Shown: positions 45,701 to 55,124, numbered from the stretch's first letter. The stretch: 64,000 nucleotides of DNA from Collinsella sp. AM33-4BH (GCF_003469205.1 NZ_QSIN01000002.1:248001-312000), one strand, 5' to 3'. Numbers and translations are program-made. The notes: generated by a model not told the origin, from the sequence alone.

Positions 45701-48612
45701 CCGACCGCGACGGTTTCGATGCCATGGGACTGGACATGGACGCGACGATCGCATGGATGGATCGCTCCGACAGGGAGTACCTGTCTATCGTCAGAACGTT
45801 GCGGGCCTCGGCCTGCCTCGGATATGCTGTGGGACATGGCGCGACCATATTGCCAGGAACCGACGAGGCGCGTGTTTTGGGGGAGTGGGCCCAGGCTCCG
45901 CATTGGCCCGGCTTATTGACTATGGAGACATGTGCCGTACCATACATCGCATTCGTCTCCGCGAAAGGCGTGGACCTTTGTGCAAAAGCGTTCGAGGAGG
46001 AAGATCTAAAGGGTTTCATTTATTCTAGAAAGCCCCTTTGCGCAAAGCTGAGGATGCTCAAGCATCTCCAGAAGATAGGCAGTGAGATTCCTAGACGCTA
46101 TCTCTCGAAAGAGTATGGACCGGACGGGTCGATTTTGCTGGCATCCCAGGATGCCTCTGAGATTCACGACATGCTAAGGCCCTTGCTCGCTTCTTATGAT
46201 CGAGATCTCGCGATGCATTGCGATGAGGCTATCCTCTTTGGGTCGGCTCGGTTCACCGACCACAAGGACTACTCACTGTCCAATCTCGTTGAGAGTTTCG
46301 AAATGCTTTCTGAGTTCGGGATGGCAACTGAAACTCACGCTTTTGAATTGCTCGAGCTGGACAATGCGGCATCGCAATCGGGTGACAACAGAATGTCTAG
46401 TGTGCTGATGGAGAAGGTGGCGGATTGGGCGGCGAATGAAGGTCCCGCACAATTGTCAAGAATCCGCTCGCTGCAGCCGGAGTATAGGTATGACCATTGC
46501 CTTATCGAGCATCAACTCAAGTCTTTGCTGGCGAACGCAGCGTGCTTAGGCGATGTGCTGGCTGTATTTGCTGGCATGCTCGGGAACTCGTCTTGTTGCT
46601 CGGCCGAGGACGTAGAGGGGCTCCGTTTCTGCCTTAAAACATGTAGAGATAAAGCGGTTGAACTCGGATGCGAAGATGGTTTCGAGAGTGAGGTTACTGA
46701 CATAGAGAGCGCCATCAAAGACGCGCCAATAACCGAATCGTTTAAATCTGGGGTTGAGAATTCCATCGCAGATGTCCCTCGAGATCTTAGTGACCTATCG
46801 GATGAAGAGGTAAAGGACATCGCGTTTCGCCAAGAGATTGATCGCTGGTATTGGGAGCCCGTTGCCAAGGCTTGCTCGGAGTTGGTCGGTCGAGGGCAAG
46901 AAAGAAGTGAGGTCTTTAACAGCCTTGTGGAAGCGCGTGGCACTGCTCTTTGCAAAGAGGGATGGGCTCATTTCTCCACATCTGTAACCGAACTGATTGA
47001 CGGCATCGCGAGCTACTCCGATGACGAGTTCTTTTTCAAACTGCTCTCGTGGAAGAACCGAGGGTTGGAAAGATACGGCTTTGGAGCCGCCCCAAACGAT
47101 ATCATGCATGCAATTATGGTCAGAGCGAGGGTGAGAAACCCGGCGCTTTTCGAGGTGATATTTGAGCTCGAGTGTGACAGCAAACGAAGGTGGGTCACCT
47201 GCAATGGAAAGTGCGATCTGGCTGCTTTGGAAAAGAAATCATCCGGTTTGTCCGAGCCGGAATTGTTGCCCGAGCTTGTGTCGGACATCCTGCTCGATTC
47301 GATCCTCCCTGAAGACCCACATAGGACAGAAAACGCAGTGCGGGGAATCGTCTGGGGCGGTTTACGTTTGAAAAGCATGAGAGAGCGCGTGTGCGAAGGG
47401 CTGGAGGTTCTTCGACCGTATGAACGTATCTTGCTTGAGAAGGCTCTCGGTCGCTGGTGGTGCGCTTTCCCTGGAGACGATGTGATCTGGGACTGCTTCA
47501 CCAAGCTTGTCGATAAGGTTAAAAGGGCGGATGAGGTTTACCTTCTCTCAATTTATACCGGAGCACCCGGGATTATTCTCAAGCCAGGGATTGACGACCC
47601 ACAGTTGACCGAAAACAGCAGCTGCGAGGTTCCATCTAGAATAGAAACCTTCCTATCGGAAGCTTATAGCCTTTGCGGTGACGGCTGCGAGGACGTCAAA
47701 GAAGCCCTGGAATTATGTCGCGGAGGGGAAGTCCGACCGTTTGTTAAACGACATATGCAAAATGACGGGGTCGTTTTTCCAGCGTGCGGACAGGAGGATT
47801 ACGGCCAGGAGCTTCTCTATGCTGGATTGTGCCATGGGCGCTGGCGGGCCATTCCGAGCTGCGTAGCCGCTTCGATCCTTGTGGACCCTGCTGACGTATG
47901 GTGCTTCTCGCATTTTCCCTTTTTTAAGGACCCGGTGGCATTCGGGGTGTCAAGGGTTATCGAGTTATTCGAGGCTGGAGCGATTGAAGAAGCGGAACAC
48001 GTCGCGGCCAAACTGCCCATGATCGATTTGAATGGGGGCGAGGCGTGCCTAGGCTGGAAGCTGTATATCCCATACGGGAGTCAAGCTGAACAATACGAGT
48101 ATTATGGCTCCGCTCGCATGGCGTCGCTTGATTGCGAAAGCCCAGACGACGTTATTGATAGGGAGTACGGATGCTACGGACTATTGTCGGGAAAAGGAGG
48201 AGGAATGGCCTCCTCCTTTTCCCGAAACAGCATATCATTGTGCAATGCGCTGGCCGGTTGCATAACCATGACGTTCTGCGATTGCCAGGTATTCCCTTCC
48301 CGTGCTATGAGGATGCTTGGTTTCATTCCGAAAATCGACAATCCTCTAATTTGGGTTGATGCATTAGGAAACCGAGTTACTTGGTTCGAACAATTTTGCT
48401 TCCCCGTGGAAAAGGGCTTTCGTCATTCTGTCTACTATCAACAGCCGCGGTTATGGAGGTGGGTCTTTAACAAGGAGCTCGTGGAGAAAGCCGCAAAAGA
48501 ACATGGATGTCGCATCTATTGGTCCACGAAGTCGAGCAATCATGTTGACCAGATAAAGGATCGATACGACATGTGCGAGGCCATAAAAATGATGTCGCCT
48601 TTTGAGAAATGA
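42733..48612 (+). CDS. Avs-like STAND NTPase with N-terminal Cap4/DUF4297-type nuclease
   Basis: A 1959-residue protein in three parts. Residues about 10-200 read like a Cap4/DUF4297 dsDNA endonuclease: EWYVGLDYVISML, EGVDDVVVR with D50, then VCVQVKHKK with Q65 and K67, the D-QxK form of the PD-(D/E)xK site. Residues about 285-560 are a P-loop NTPase of the STAND type, with Walker A GGPGSGKT at 311-318 and Walker B VIDGID at 415-420. The remaining 1400 residues are soluble, helix-rich and repetitive in feel, the expected sensor. This is the architecture of antiviral Avs proteins, which bind a phage protein, oligomerise and cut DNA. The start is TTG 42733, after GAAAGGATG. It appears to stand alone. 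Exact Avs class not assigned. Confidence 0.78.
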   Translation: MSSEYCQPGAGDPYWFEWYVGLDYVISMLAGLDQIESVTFQEVGLEGVDDVVVRRSHGLPMVCVQVKHKKASTATANNLTFGSLVAEGESGEKQSPNKSLLASLAAGWKQVSRKEEAIPEIILYTNRALGKNKTGAEYMGKPYKRLPLGEFWDKLSVELGSVASSSDITFDDPDLDMQWHEFADSTKLEEPDIVPFLRNLTIRAGAPSLHDEEIKLMGRLRDEVCGGSEELASRVFDLLAAELRRWTTAAGDNMVSAEIARKCVCKLNRNPMDIPIEVPIPIPVFPSRERLCLLLRDRLESSNSRVIFLQGGPGSGKTRLVSCLCERMSPRPFRFYAFKPLDVDDFSYSPDAGIVSPRELWGTLLNQLRDTPELAGEKPKIPIFNELCADDELRSEVLRLAKSLSTKRGCKTILVIDGIDHAARAKERLTFLEHLPSPKSIPEGVQILVSGQPANLYSAYPQWLKGEHVGVEMERLPNIDADDVNALLSDRADFSDRETLVLSNEIINITNGNTLSVVYAVHAIAGETDCGCAIEKLRSLGLSENVEEYYESIWQKANDKIQQHHGSGSNALGLIASSMHLLDGAIYPKLLCNAFPDSFSEEYVVARDIAILSPLLRKCADGSTRPIHNDFRLFVSSKALEPGMEGYLRFASGSLADAALGMEGDVVRSCYAVRLLAASGRVEDCISLFDTSYVIDAVAHGVPWSLLCEQAKTVYGMACESGKLENVLRVQLALSTLSQVNEHFEYWLERRPFLHLEELVGMDYMVPPLNKETATLYATTLERCLWLLKDAGCTEQSDELYGIWFSGLSPLTALNILSDSDEEDGVLEEDDSASMLMSAWGGLAATRGLDYDDFLFAPDLGGDAENLQCRFRDAFVRGLLMQSSLEDDDLSKIAGLSITVDAATNMMRDLLTGALPASRTAQRAFFSKLSAYSFKLEIGTIAYALCLSEGLHVSSAGRSEPLLCHREGNVYSEGFTLGLFAESFIFGYESDRDGFDAMGLDMDATIAWMDRSDREYLSIVRTLRASACLGYAVGHGATILPGTDEARVLGEWAQAPHWPGLLTMETCAVPYIAFVSAKGVDLCAKAFEEEDLKGFIYSRKPLCAKLRMLKHLQKIGSEIPRRYLSKEYGPDGSILLASQDASEIHDMLRPLLASYDRDLAMHCDEAILFGSARFTDHKDYSLSNLVESFEMLSEFGMATETHAFELLELDNAASQSGDNRMSSVLMEKVADWAANEGPAQLSRIRSLQPEYRYDHCLIEHQLKSLLANAACLGDVLAVFAGMLGNSSCCSAEDVEGLRFCLKTCRDKAVELGCEDGFESEVTDIESAIKDAPITESFKSGVENSIADVPRDLSDLSDEEVKDIAFRQEIDRWYWEPVAKACSELVGRGQERSEVFNSLVEARGTALCKEGWAHFSTSVTELIDGIASYSDDEFFFKLLSWKNRGLERYGFGAAPNDIMHAIMVRARVRNPALFEVIFELECDSKRRWVTCNGKCDLAALEKKSSGLSEPELLPELVSDILLDSILPEDPHRTENAVRGIVWGGLRLKSMRERVCEGLEVLRPYERILLEKALGRWWCAFPGDDVIWDCFTKLVDKVKRADEVYLLSIYTGAPGIILKPGIDDPQLTENSSCEVPSRIETFLSEAYSLCGDGCEDVKEALELCRGGEVRPFVKRHMQNDGVVFPACGQEDYGQELLYAGLCHGRWRAIPSCVAASILVDPADVWCFSHFPFFKDPVAFGVSRVIELFEAGAIEEAEHVAAKLPMIDLNGGEACLGWKLYIPYGSQAEQYEYYGSARMASLDCESPDDVIDREYGCYGLLSGKGGGMASSFSRNSISLCNALAGCITMTFCDCQVFPSRAMRMLGFIPKIDNPLIWVDALGNRVTWFEQFCFPVEKGFRHSVYYQQPRLWRWVFNKELVEKAAKEHGCRIYWSTKSSNHVDQIKDRYDMCEAIKMMSPFEK

Positions 48613-48679
48613 TCGCATGAATCGCGTGAGCTGTGACAACAGGAAGGAGAAGGCGTGCACTTGGCACAGCATCTATATA

Positions 48680-48962
48680 TCCTGCTTCATGTAGAGCGTT
48701 GGCCCACCACGTTGCGGGACGCCGTGTGCTGCCGGTAGCGCTTGCAGAACCTGTTGTAGGACATCGACGGGGCGCCGGCCTCCGCGCAATCGCAGGCGTA
48801 CTCCGCCTGCAGGAGTTTGAGCGTGACGGGGATGGGCGGGAGGACGTTTAATTGCGGTGCCGAACGGCAATATCCGGCCGGGTGGACGGCGGTGCCGATT
48901 CGCAATATATGTGGTGTCGAAAGGGCCTTGGAATCATCTAGAAGATGAATCAGAGAATCCAA
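48680..48962 (-). mobile_element. Remnant of an IS21-like transposase gene
   Basis: On the minus strand a 91-codon frame contains PVTLKLLQAEYACDCAEAG and SMSYNRFCKRYRQHTAS. This resembles the IstA segment of IS21-family elements that precedes the catalytic core. No catalytic region, IstB gene or ends are left. The adjoining 106 bp (48819-48924) are repeated at 53936-54041. It fills the gap after the Avs-like gene. Confidence 0.5.
48819..48924. repeat. 106-bp direct repeat, left copy
   Basis: About 91 percent identical (some ten substitutions, no length change) to 53936-54041, same orientation. Shared core: GCAATATCCGGCCGGGTGGA. The copies flank 5 kb holding a frameshifted gene and the YobI-like NTPase. 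Confidence 0.9.
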
Positions 48963-49017
48963 AATGCAGAGTGATAATCAAGGTATTGCCAATTGATCTT
49001 TAATGGCGGAGGAGACA

Positions 49018-49660
49018 ATGGACCTAACGAATCAACCTGAGTACATCTCAGCGATTGTGGCAATCATTGAGTTGTTCATTTCTTGTTACCAAGCTCGTCT
49101 CAGTAATAAACAGTCTCTATTTAATCGACGTTTAAATATTTGGATAACCGTCGATAAACTCATGAGCGTTTACGCAAAAAAACGCGAAGAACTTGGAGCA
49201 TAACGACGAACCGCAACTGGCTATCGACCGGCTATTTGTTTGGCTAACTAACACCACGTACTTGCAATCAATTTCAGCCTCAATAAATCATGTGTTAGAT
49301 GCCGACTCTCAACTTAAATTGCATTTAAAGCTTGATGAAATGAGAACGCTCGCTATGGAGGCGAAATTTTGCTTCAAAGGAAAGAGTGGAGACGCAATAG
49401 CCGAATTCATAGAAGCTTATCAATCCCTTTTGTTTTCAATGTATCAGTATCAAATTCTATTGAATAAGATGTCTCAGAGTGCAAAGGAATATCAATGGAC
49501 GCTTGAACAGGCCTCTGAAAAGTTACATGAGCCCAAACAACGAAAAGATCTCTTTGAAAAAGAAAACGCTCTTGCAGCTTCATACAAGACTCTATGTCAG
49601 CAAAACAAGTGGGGTGCAATTCAGTGGCAAATACAACTAGCAGGTCCTATATGGCGCTGA
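49018..49660 (+). pseudogene. Frameshifted hypothetical gene (A7 run)
   Basis: The N-terminal part (from ATG 49018, ribosome site GGAGGAG) has one membrane-like segment (YISAIVAIIELFISCYQAR) and QSLFNRRLNIWITVDKL. Its frame stops at 49203. The rest continues in the +1 frame as EHNDEPQLAIDRLFVWLTNTTYL and on to AIAEFIEAYQSLLFSMYQYQ, ending at 49660. Removing one A from the A7 run at 49176-49182 joins them as SVYAKNAKNLEHNDEPQ. I recall similar undivided hypothetical proteins in Firmicutes, with no known function. It is a broken gene, a slippage-controlled gene, or a sequencing error. Confidence 0.75.
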
Positions 49661-50011
49661 GAGAATCGATGGATTACGGGATGACTGGTAACAGCACTCA
49701 GTTTCTACTGAGATTCTAAACAAGCTATGACCTGATGCAGTTCTAATTCAAGAAGTACTTATTGAAAAGCGCTTAATAGCAATAAGGGAAGGGTATGTGA
49801 GCAGGTGCCGATTTGCCCCTTTCAAATAAAACCAATTTGGTACTTATTAAGTCTTATAGGTTGGTCCCGTCCATCTTTACTAGACCACAAGCTGATACCA
49901 TATTTTTATTCAAGTCGGCAATTAGCGCTCCCGACTTGATTCCATCATCTTAATACCATTGACCCAAATGTATTAAGTAATGCGGCTTTATATCGGAAGG
50001 TTGGTTGCGCC
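49661..50011. other. AT-rich gap with no gene
   Basis: About 350 bases. One small CTCAG / CTGAG hairpin lies near 49697-49713. No frame, repeat or terminator of note. The promoter of the YobI-like gene should lie here. Confidence 0.5.
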
Positions 50012-53000
50012 TTGAGCATTATTAGCAGATTCCGGCTTGCTTCCAAGGAGGGTATTTGCCAGGAAAATCAACTTAGACCAATGACTCCAAAGTATGATTC
50101 TAGTCAACATGGTCGATACGTTGGCCGGCTTAACGATGCTTTATATAAGCAAAATTGCAAAAATGTAGCTCTCTCAGGATCTTACGGAAGTGGCAAGAGC
50201 AGCATTTTGGAACAATTTGCCAAAGAAGCGAAGGCGGAAGGTCATTATATTGCAAAAGTTAGTTTGGCAAATTTTTGTACCGGCCCGAGCAGCGATGGGT
50301 CAGATTCCAAACCTTCAACAACAGCATTACTTGAACGCGAAATCTTAGGCCAGCTTCTTTATCAAGGAAATCCTTCGAAAGCGAGTAAGTCGTCTTTCAA
50401 TCAAGTTCATAACATTCCCCTATATCGTCAGATCCCGAAAATCCTATCCCTATCGTTAGTTCTATTTACAGCCATTATCATCGCGATGCTTCTCCCAGGC
50501 GCCATAAAGGGAGATGCCGAACGCTGGTTCAATGCTCTAGCAAGCATGAATGATGATTCCCTGCATCATTGTTTATTGATACTCATCGCCATAGCTGCCG
50601 TTACGTTTTTCCTGACTACAATTATTTCTGCATGTCTACTTTCGTCTATAAACAGCCTGCATCTAAAATCAATCTCGACATCAGGCTTGAACCTATCGCT
50701 CGATAAGGAAGTCGGCGACTCTTCATACTTCAATAAATATAGGGACGAGCTTATTTATCTCTTCGAAATTAATAAGTACGACACCGTAATTTTCGAAGAT
50801 ATTGATCGCTTTGACGATCTGGGCATTTTTGACGAACTGCGGAAACTCAATGACCTTTTAAACTTAGCGCCTGGCATTGTTGGCAAAAATGGCAATAAGG
50901 TTGTTAGATTTGTATATGCTATAAAGGACAGCATATTTACCTTTGGTAATGAGTCCAAAGGAGCTTCAAAAGAAGTTCTTGGCTCCGGTCGTGTCAAGTT
51001 TTTCGACATGGTCATTTCTGTAGTGCCGTTTATTTCTAAGTTTAATGCCAATGAAATGGCCGCCAAAGTTTTCGTTTCGGAGCTAAAGGATGCCGGTCAG
51101 ACAGACGAAGGTGCGCGCTATTCTGATTTACTTCTTCTGGCCGCTCCATATATTGCAGACATGCGCTTGATGGTCAGCATCCGTAATGACTATCTGGTCA
51201 TGACACATGAAATGGGTTCCCCTTCTTTCGGTAGTCCCTCTGCATTGGGGTTGACCTGTACAGGCATTTTGGCAATTGCTATTTATAAAAACCTCTATCC
51301 TCTTGAATATGAGGACCTTCGAATCGGCAAGGGCAAGTTAAATGAGCTGTACGACATACATCAAAAGGGGATTAATCGATTGCTTCCGCAGTATTTGGCT
51401 GCAACTAAACTCGTCCAACGCTTCAAAGAACACGGTGATCTTGTGGATGAGATTGCCGAAACGCTGGGCAATGAGCTTAAGGAGGCTTTGGATGAACGCG
51501 TCTATTCAATAAGCTGTCTATCAATAGGAAATAATTCTTTTGACACGCGAAGCAATTACTCTGACAGCATATTTCGAAAGAGTTTCTGGGTAGAGTTCTT
51601 TTCACTTAACCCCGAGGAATTCCTCTATATCGGCCATGGTCCCAATTATGGCAGCGAAGGTGTAAGGCTGACCAAAAGAGAGTTTCTTGACTTAGTTGGT
51701 ATCGATTTGCCTGATATCGGAATGAAAGTTCTGTTGAACGATGGATTTAGCGACACCTCGTTTGCCAGCTTAGATTCAAAAACCGAACAACTTCGTACTG
51801 CTGATTTTTATTCTAAGCAAGATTTGCTTTGTCCAATCAATACCAATGGAGGGGAAGAGCGTCTTGAATCCTTTGCCAAAATTGTTAAACAAATAATAGG
51901 CGACGAACTTGTTTGCGAACTTATTAGGAAGGGTTATATAAGAAAAGACTTTGACCTTTACATATCTAAATATCCTACTGATGCAAAGCCGCGCGTTATT
52001 AACTTTGTCTATCACTGCTATCAGCGCGGTGTTCAGGACCTCGATTATTTCTTAGATGATGACGATTGCAATGCAGTTTTAAAAATCATTCCGACCGTTC
52101 ACTTGGATCGTCCTTGTTGTTTCAACCGTTATTTGCTGTCGCATATTCTTGGCGGAGGGAACGCTCCTTCAGCCAATGTTGGTCGTGATGCAGTCATTAC
52201 AACTGTAAACGGTATCGTCAACAATTACACAAGCTCAGGAAGACAGATAATCGAACGCTTGCTTGAGGAATATCCCAACAATAAGAGTCTTGTGCACAAG
52301 TTTATTTCGGCATTGCTTAATCAAACCGAGCGTAGCTTCGATATCCTCATTGAGTCATCAGGGAGCGTTTGCGCGACTCAGTCCCAGCGCGAGCTTGTTT
52401 CCTATGCTTTTGCGAACATGAATCTGGATGTTTCTTATACATGCGAGTCGATTTCTTCCTGGCTGTCGAAAAATATTGAGACCATGTCAATCGCTGATGC
52501 AGTCTCAAACGAAACTAGGGCTAATGTTATAGCGAATTATCTCAGTAGATGTTCAATTACCATTCACAAGCTAAGCGCTCTTGGAACTGAACTCAGCTCT
52601 TCGGTTGCCGAACTTGGAAACTATGACGTCACGCGCGCCAACTTGTTGTCTGCATGCAAAGCATCGGATCTTCCAACGCTAGACACGCTCGAGGAAGCAT
52701 ATCCTTCTGTCTATAGAAGGGTCGTTTCTTCTGAGGATTCGCTTAATTCTTACCTGACGGCTTTATATCCAGCTGAATATTCGATTGCTGGATTCCCGCC
52801 CTTTATCTTTACTAGCCTCTGTCGAGCTGCGGAGTCATGGAGCGATTCGGCCAACGTTGACGAACTCGCAAGTTCAATCATTGCCAAAATAAAACTAGAC
52901 GGTGGCAAAGTTAATCTGAATGAACTCGATCCTAACAATTCAATTGATAATACAGGCGCCATGGGAATCGCGCTGGTTCGAGAGCTCGTTTTCAACCAAA

Positions 53001-53632
53001 AAGTTGCAGGGACATTAAGCAATGCAAGCCTTATCTTGAAGCTCGAAAATGTCGATGAATTGAGTAGCGAGCTTTGCCTGTTTGATAGATTTATAAAAGA
53101 ATTTCCGATTATTGAAATGCCTGTCGACCAAACTCTGGATGATTCTGTCGTTCTGGACCTTGCTATTGGATTATTGTACAAGGCACATCCGATATCTACC
53201 AATTTGCTCAACGCAATGACCCGGCTAAGGGCGATTAACAGAAGCGTTTTCCCTCTTACGATTAATAAAGAGTCGATTGGTAAAATGCATTGCTATGACC
53301 CTGTCCTCGTTGAGCTGACCGAGAGAAACTTTATTGGACCAGCAAAGACTGTTTATGAGTATTTAGACGGACCCAAGTGGAATTCTCGCAGGAAGGTTCT
53401 AAAAAAGCTACTGCAAAAATATCCTACGAAAGACCGGTCTATCCTACCTCGACTCTTTTCGTGTGATTTACCACGAATTGTTTCCGCTGCAAAGTCCTGG
53501 GGATCGTGGTTGGCTGTGGATATCGCATCTTATCCGCACTATTACATCGATCAGAGCTGCGAGGATGATTCCGAAAAGGCGAAAGTGATCATGAAGATTA
53601 AAGAAAAAGCTGAAGAGCACGGCCTACTATAG
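50012..53632 (+). CDS. YobI-like membrane-anchored P-loop NTPase
   Basis: A 1206-residue protein. The N-terminus has LRPMTPKYDSSQHGRYVGRL followed by Walker A SGSYGSGKS at residues 55-63. Two membrane helices interrupt the ATPase domain (about 140-163 and 186-213). Walker B is VIFEDIDRFDD near 253. This matches the YobI family of P-loop NTPases, which share the KAP-like layout of an ATPase split by two membrane helices with a long cytosolic remainder. The C-terminal 850 residues are soluble and unrecognised. The family's role is not settled; its position next to an Avs-like gene and IS remnants suggests defence. The start is TTG 50012, after GGAAGG. Confidence 0.78.
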   Translation: MSIISRFRLASKEGICQENQLRPMTPKYDSSQHGRYVGRLNDALYKQNCKNVALSGSYGSGKSSILEQFAKEAKAEGHYIAKVSLANFCTGPSSDGSDSKPSTTALLEREILGQLLYQGNPSKASKSSFNQVHNIPLYRQIPKILSLSLVLFTAIIIAMLLPGAIKGDAERWFNALASMNDDSLHHCLLILIAIAAVTFFLTTIISACLLSSINSLHLKSISTSGLNLSLDKEVGDSSYFNKYRDELIYLFEINKYDTVIFEDIDRFDDLGIFDELRKLNDLLNLAPGIVGKNGNKVVRFVYAIKDSIFTFGNESKGASKEVLGSGRVKFFDMVISVVPFISKFNANEMAAKVFVSELKDAGQTDEGARYSDLLLLAAPYIADMRLMVSIRNDYLVMTHEMGSPSFGSPSALGLTCTGILAIAIYKNLYPLEYEDLRIGKGKLNELYDIHQKGINRLLPQYLAATKLVQRFKEHGDLVDEIAETLGNELKEALDERVYSISCLSIGNNSFDTRSNYSDSIFRKSFWVEFFSLNPEEFLYIGHGPNYGSEGVRLTKREFLDLVGIDLPDIGMKVLLNDGFSDTSFASLDSKTEQLRTADFYSKQDLLCPINTNGGEERLESFAKIVKQIIGDELVCELIRKGYIRKDFDLYISKYPTDAKPRVINFVYHCYQRGVQDLDYFLDDDDCNAVLKIIPTVHLDRPCCFNRYLLSHILGGGNAPSANVGRDAVITTVNGIVNNYTSSGRQIIERLLEEYPNNKSLVHKFISALLNQTERSFDILIESSGSVCATQSQRELVSYAFANMNLDVSYTCESISSWLSKNIETMSIADAVSNETRANVIANYLSRCSITIHKLSALGTELSSSVAELGNYDVTRANLLSACKASDLPTLDTLEEAYPSVYRRVVSSEDSLNSYLTALYPAEYSIAGFPPFIFTSLCRAAESWSDSANVDELASSIIAKIKLDGGKVNLNELDPNNSIDNTGAMGIALVRELVFNQKVAGTLSNASLILKLENVDELSSELCLFDRFIKEFPIIEMPVDQTLDDSVVLDLAIGLLYKAHPISTNLLNAMTRLRAINRSVFPLTINKESIGKMHCYDPVLVELTERNFIGPAKTVYEYLDGPKWNSRRKVLKKLLQKYPTKDRSILPRLFSCDLPRIVSAAKSWGSWLAVDIASYPHYYIDQSCEDDSEKAKVIMKIKEKAEEHGLL

Positions 53633-53659
53633 CTTGCCCTGCCTTTGCTGCGACCAAAA

Positions 53660-53696
53660 GCGGCATTCGCATACGCAGCATGTATGTGAATGCCGC
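53660..53696. repeat. Hairpin after the YobI-like gene
   Basis: GCGGCATTCGCATAC and GTATGTGAATGCCGC pair over 15 positions with one mismatch, loop of 7, 28 bases after the stop. No T run follows, so it is not a standard terminator. Confidence 0.7.
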
Positions 53697-53935
53697 CCGT
53701 AGAGCAAAAGTCTGTGCCACATCATCAAGATCGGCATGTTCGACTCACAAGAGTTCTATTCAATAAGGAACGTAGAAACATACAGCGGAACAAGCATTCT
53801 GGCTAAAAGGATCGGTGAACGGGCGATCGCGTTCTACGACAGCCCGTTCACTGACCTCAGCCTCAGGACCCCCCCCTGGCCCTGATCCTTCTCGCCACGT
53901 GGAACCTCCTCGTTCTCTGGACTGCATGGCAGCCC

Positions 53936-54041
53936 GAGCGTAACGGGGATGCGCGGGGAGGCGTTTAATGGCGGTGCCGAACCGCAATATCCGGCCGGGT
54001 GGACGACGGTGCCGATTCGCAATATAGGTGATGTCGAAAGG
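53936..54041. repeat. 106-bp direct repeat, right copy, in IS-derived debris
   Basis: Right-hand copy of the repeat at 48819-48924. The surrounding 53700-54188 has no intact gene. A minus-strand frame (PAGYCGSAPPLNASPRIPVTLGLP) parallels the left remnant but loses similarity after VTLGLP, so this copy is more degraded. Confidence 0.85.
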
Positions 54042-54188
54042 ACCTAGGACTCAACTGAGAAGAGCATGGCGTTCGGGGACACCTCCGCTCACCGAATCAT
54101 CACCTGCTGTCTAAACTGTTAGCTCATCAATCCACCAGCAGGAATACAATTGCATCATCATTAATATGATTGCTAAGGAGATACTTTA

Positions 54189-55094
54189 ATGCCCGGATTG
54201 TTCGCGATGCACTCACTTGTTGTCTATAGGCTTTGGGCAAATACCAATAGACACAAAGAGGAAAGACTTGATGTCTCGAATTACGGCAATAAACCTTTAC
54301 TAGACTACATTTTTAGTTTTGTTAATGACAATAACGCGCCGTTTCAAGTAAATGAAGGTGAACGGTTCATTCAGTTCGATTCTTATAGGCAAATAAATGA
54401 CAATGTTTTGGTCAATCTAAAATCTGGTCGTGCGGGACTTCGTGTTGATGTCGTTGACACAAGAACAATGGCCGATAGTGGCATTTCCTACACAGAGGAA
54501 ATGGCCGGAATGGTCCCTTCTAGACTACTCATAAAATGTACTCCCGGATTAGGCTACGCGCTGATTGGGATTGAATCCGTTCCGAATGGCGGAGGCGCCT
54601 CAGTGCCCGTCACAGCACTAAAGAATTATATTGCCAGTCATACAACGGGAATATCCTTAAAATCAGAACGAGTGCAAGAAAGATCTGCACTAGACGCATT
54701 TACGGGAGTGGAACAATTCGAACTTCGCCGTTATCGCCCCTCCAAAAACATTGAAGACGGTACCGTGGCAAACGTGGGAACTATGTCATTCATTGCAAAA
54801 CATAAAAGAGGCCTTCGCATCCCTCTAGCGACAATTGATATGATAAAAGACAAGAAAGCGGTTGCGGAGTATTTTGACGTTACGAGCAACTATTCTGGTC
54901 GAGAAGAAGTTTTTGCCACGCTAAAGCAACGTGACGGAAAACCTAAGACGTTTATGCTTGATAAGGAATTCGCAGTTCCCATAACTGAAGTATTAAATAA
55001 ATCAGGACAGCCGCCACTTTCTGATGATCAGTTTATCGCCGTTTGTCTTGATAGTTTCGCCAGAGCAGAGGATGTCTTCAATAGAGATAAATAG
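54189..55094 (+). CDS. Hypothetical protein, first gene of a two-gene unit
   Basis: A 301-residue soluble protein I cannot name. It begins MPGLFAMHSLVVYRLWANTN, contains several beta-type stretches (RLLIKCTPGLGYALIGIESV) and a mid-region SLKSERVQERSALDAFTGVEQFELRRY, and ends FARAEDVFNRDK. AAGGAGATA before ATG 54189 is a good ribosome site. A small membrane protein follows after 30 bases. The pattern, a soluble protein plus a small membrane protein in an AT-rich island, is common among two-component defence systems; that is inference. Confidence 0.75.
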   Translation: MPGLFAMHSLVVYRLWANTNRHKEERLDVSNYGNKPLLDYIFSFVNDNNAPFQVNEGERFIQFDSYRQINDNVLVNLKSGRAGLRVDVVDTRTMADSGISYTEEMAGMVPSRLLIKCTPGLGYALIGIESVPNGGGASVPVTALKNYIASHTTGISLKSERVQERSALDAFTGVEQFELRRYRPSKNIEDGTVANVGTMSFIAKHKRGLRIPLATIDMIKDKKAVAEYFDVTSNYSGREEVFATLKQRDGKPKTFMLDKEFAVPITEVLNKSGQPPLSDDQFIAVCLDSFARAEDVFNRDK

Positions 55095-55124
55095 TCTATT
55101 AGGTTACTCCGGAGGGTCGATAAT

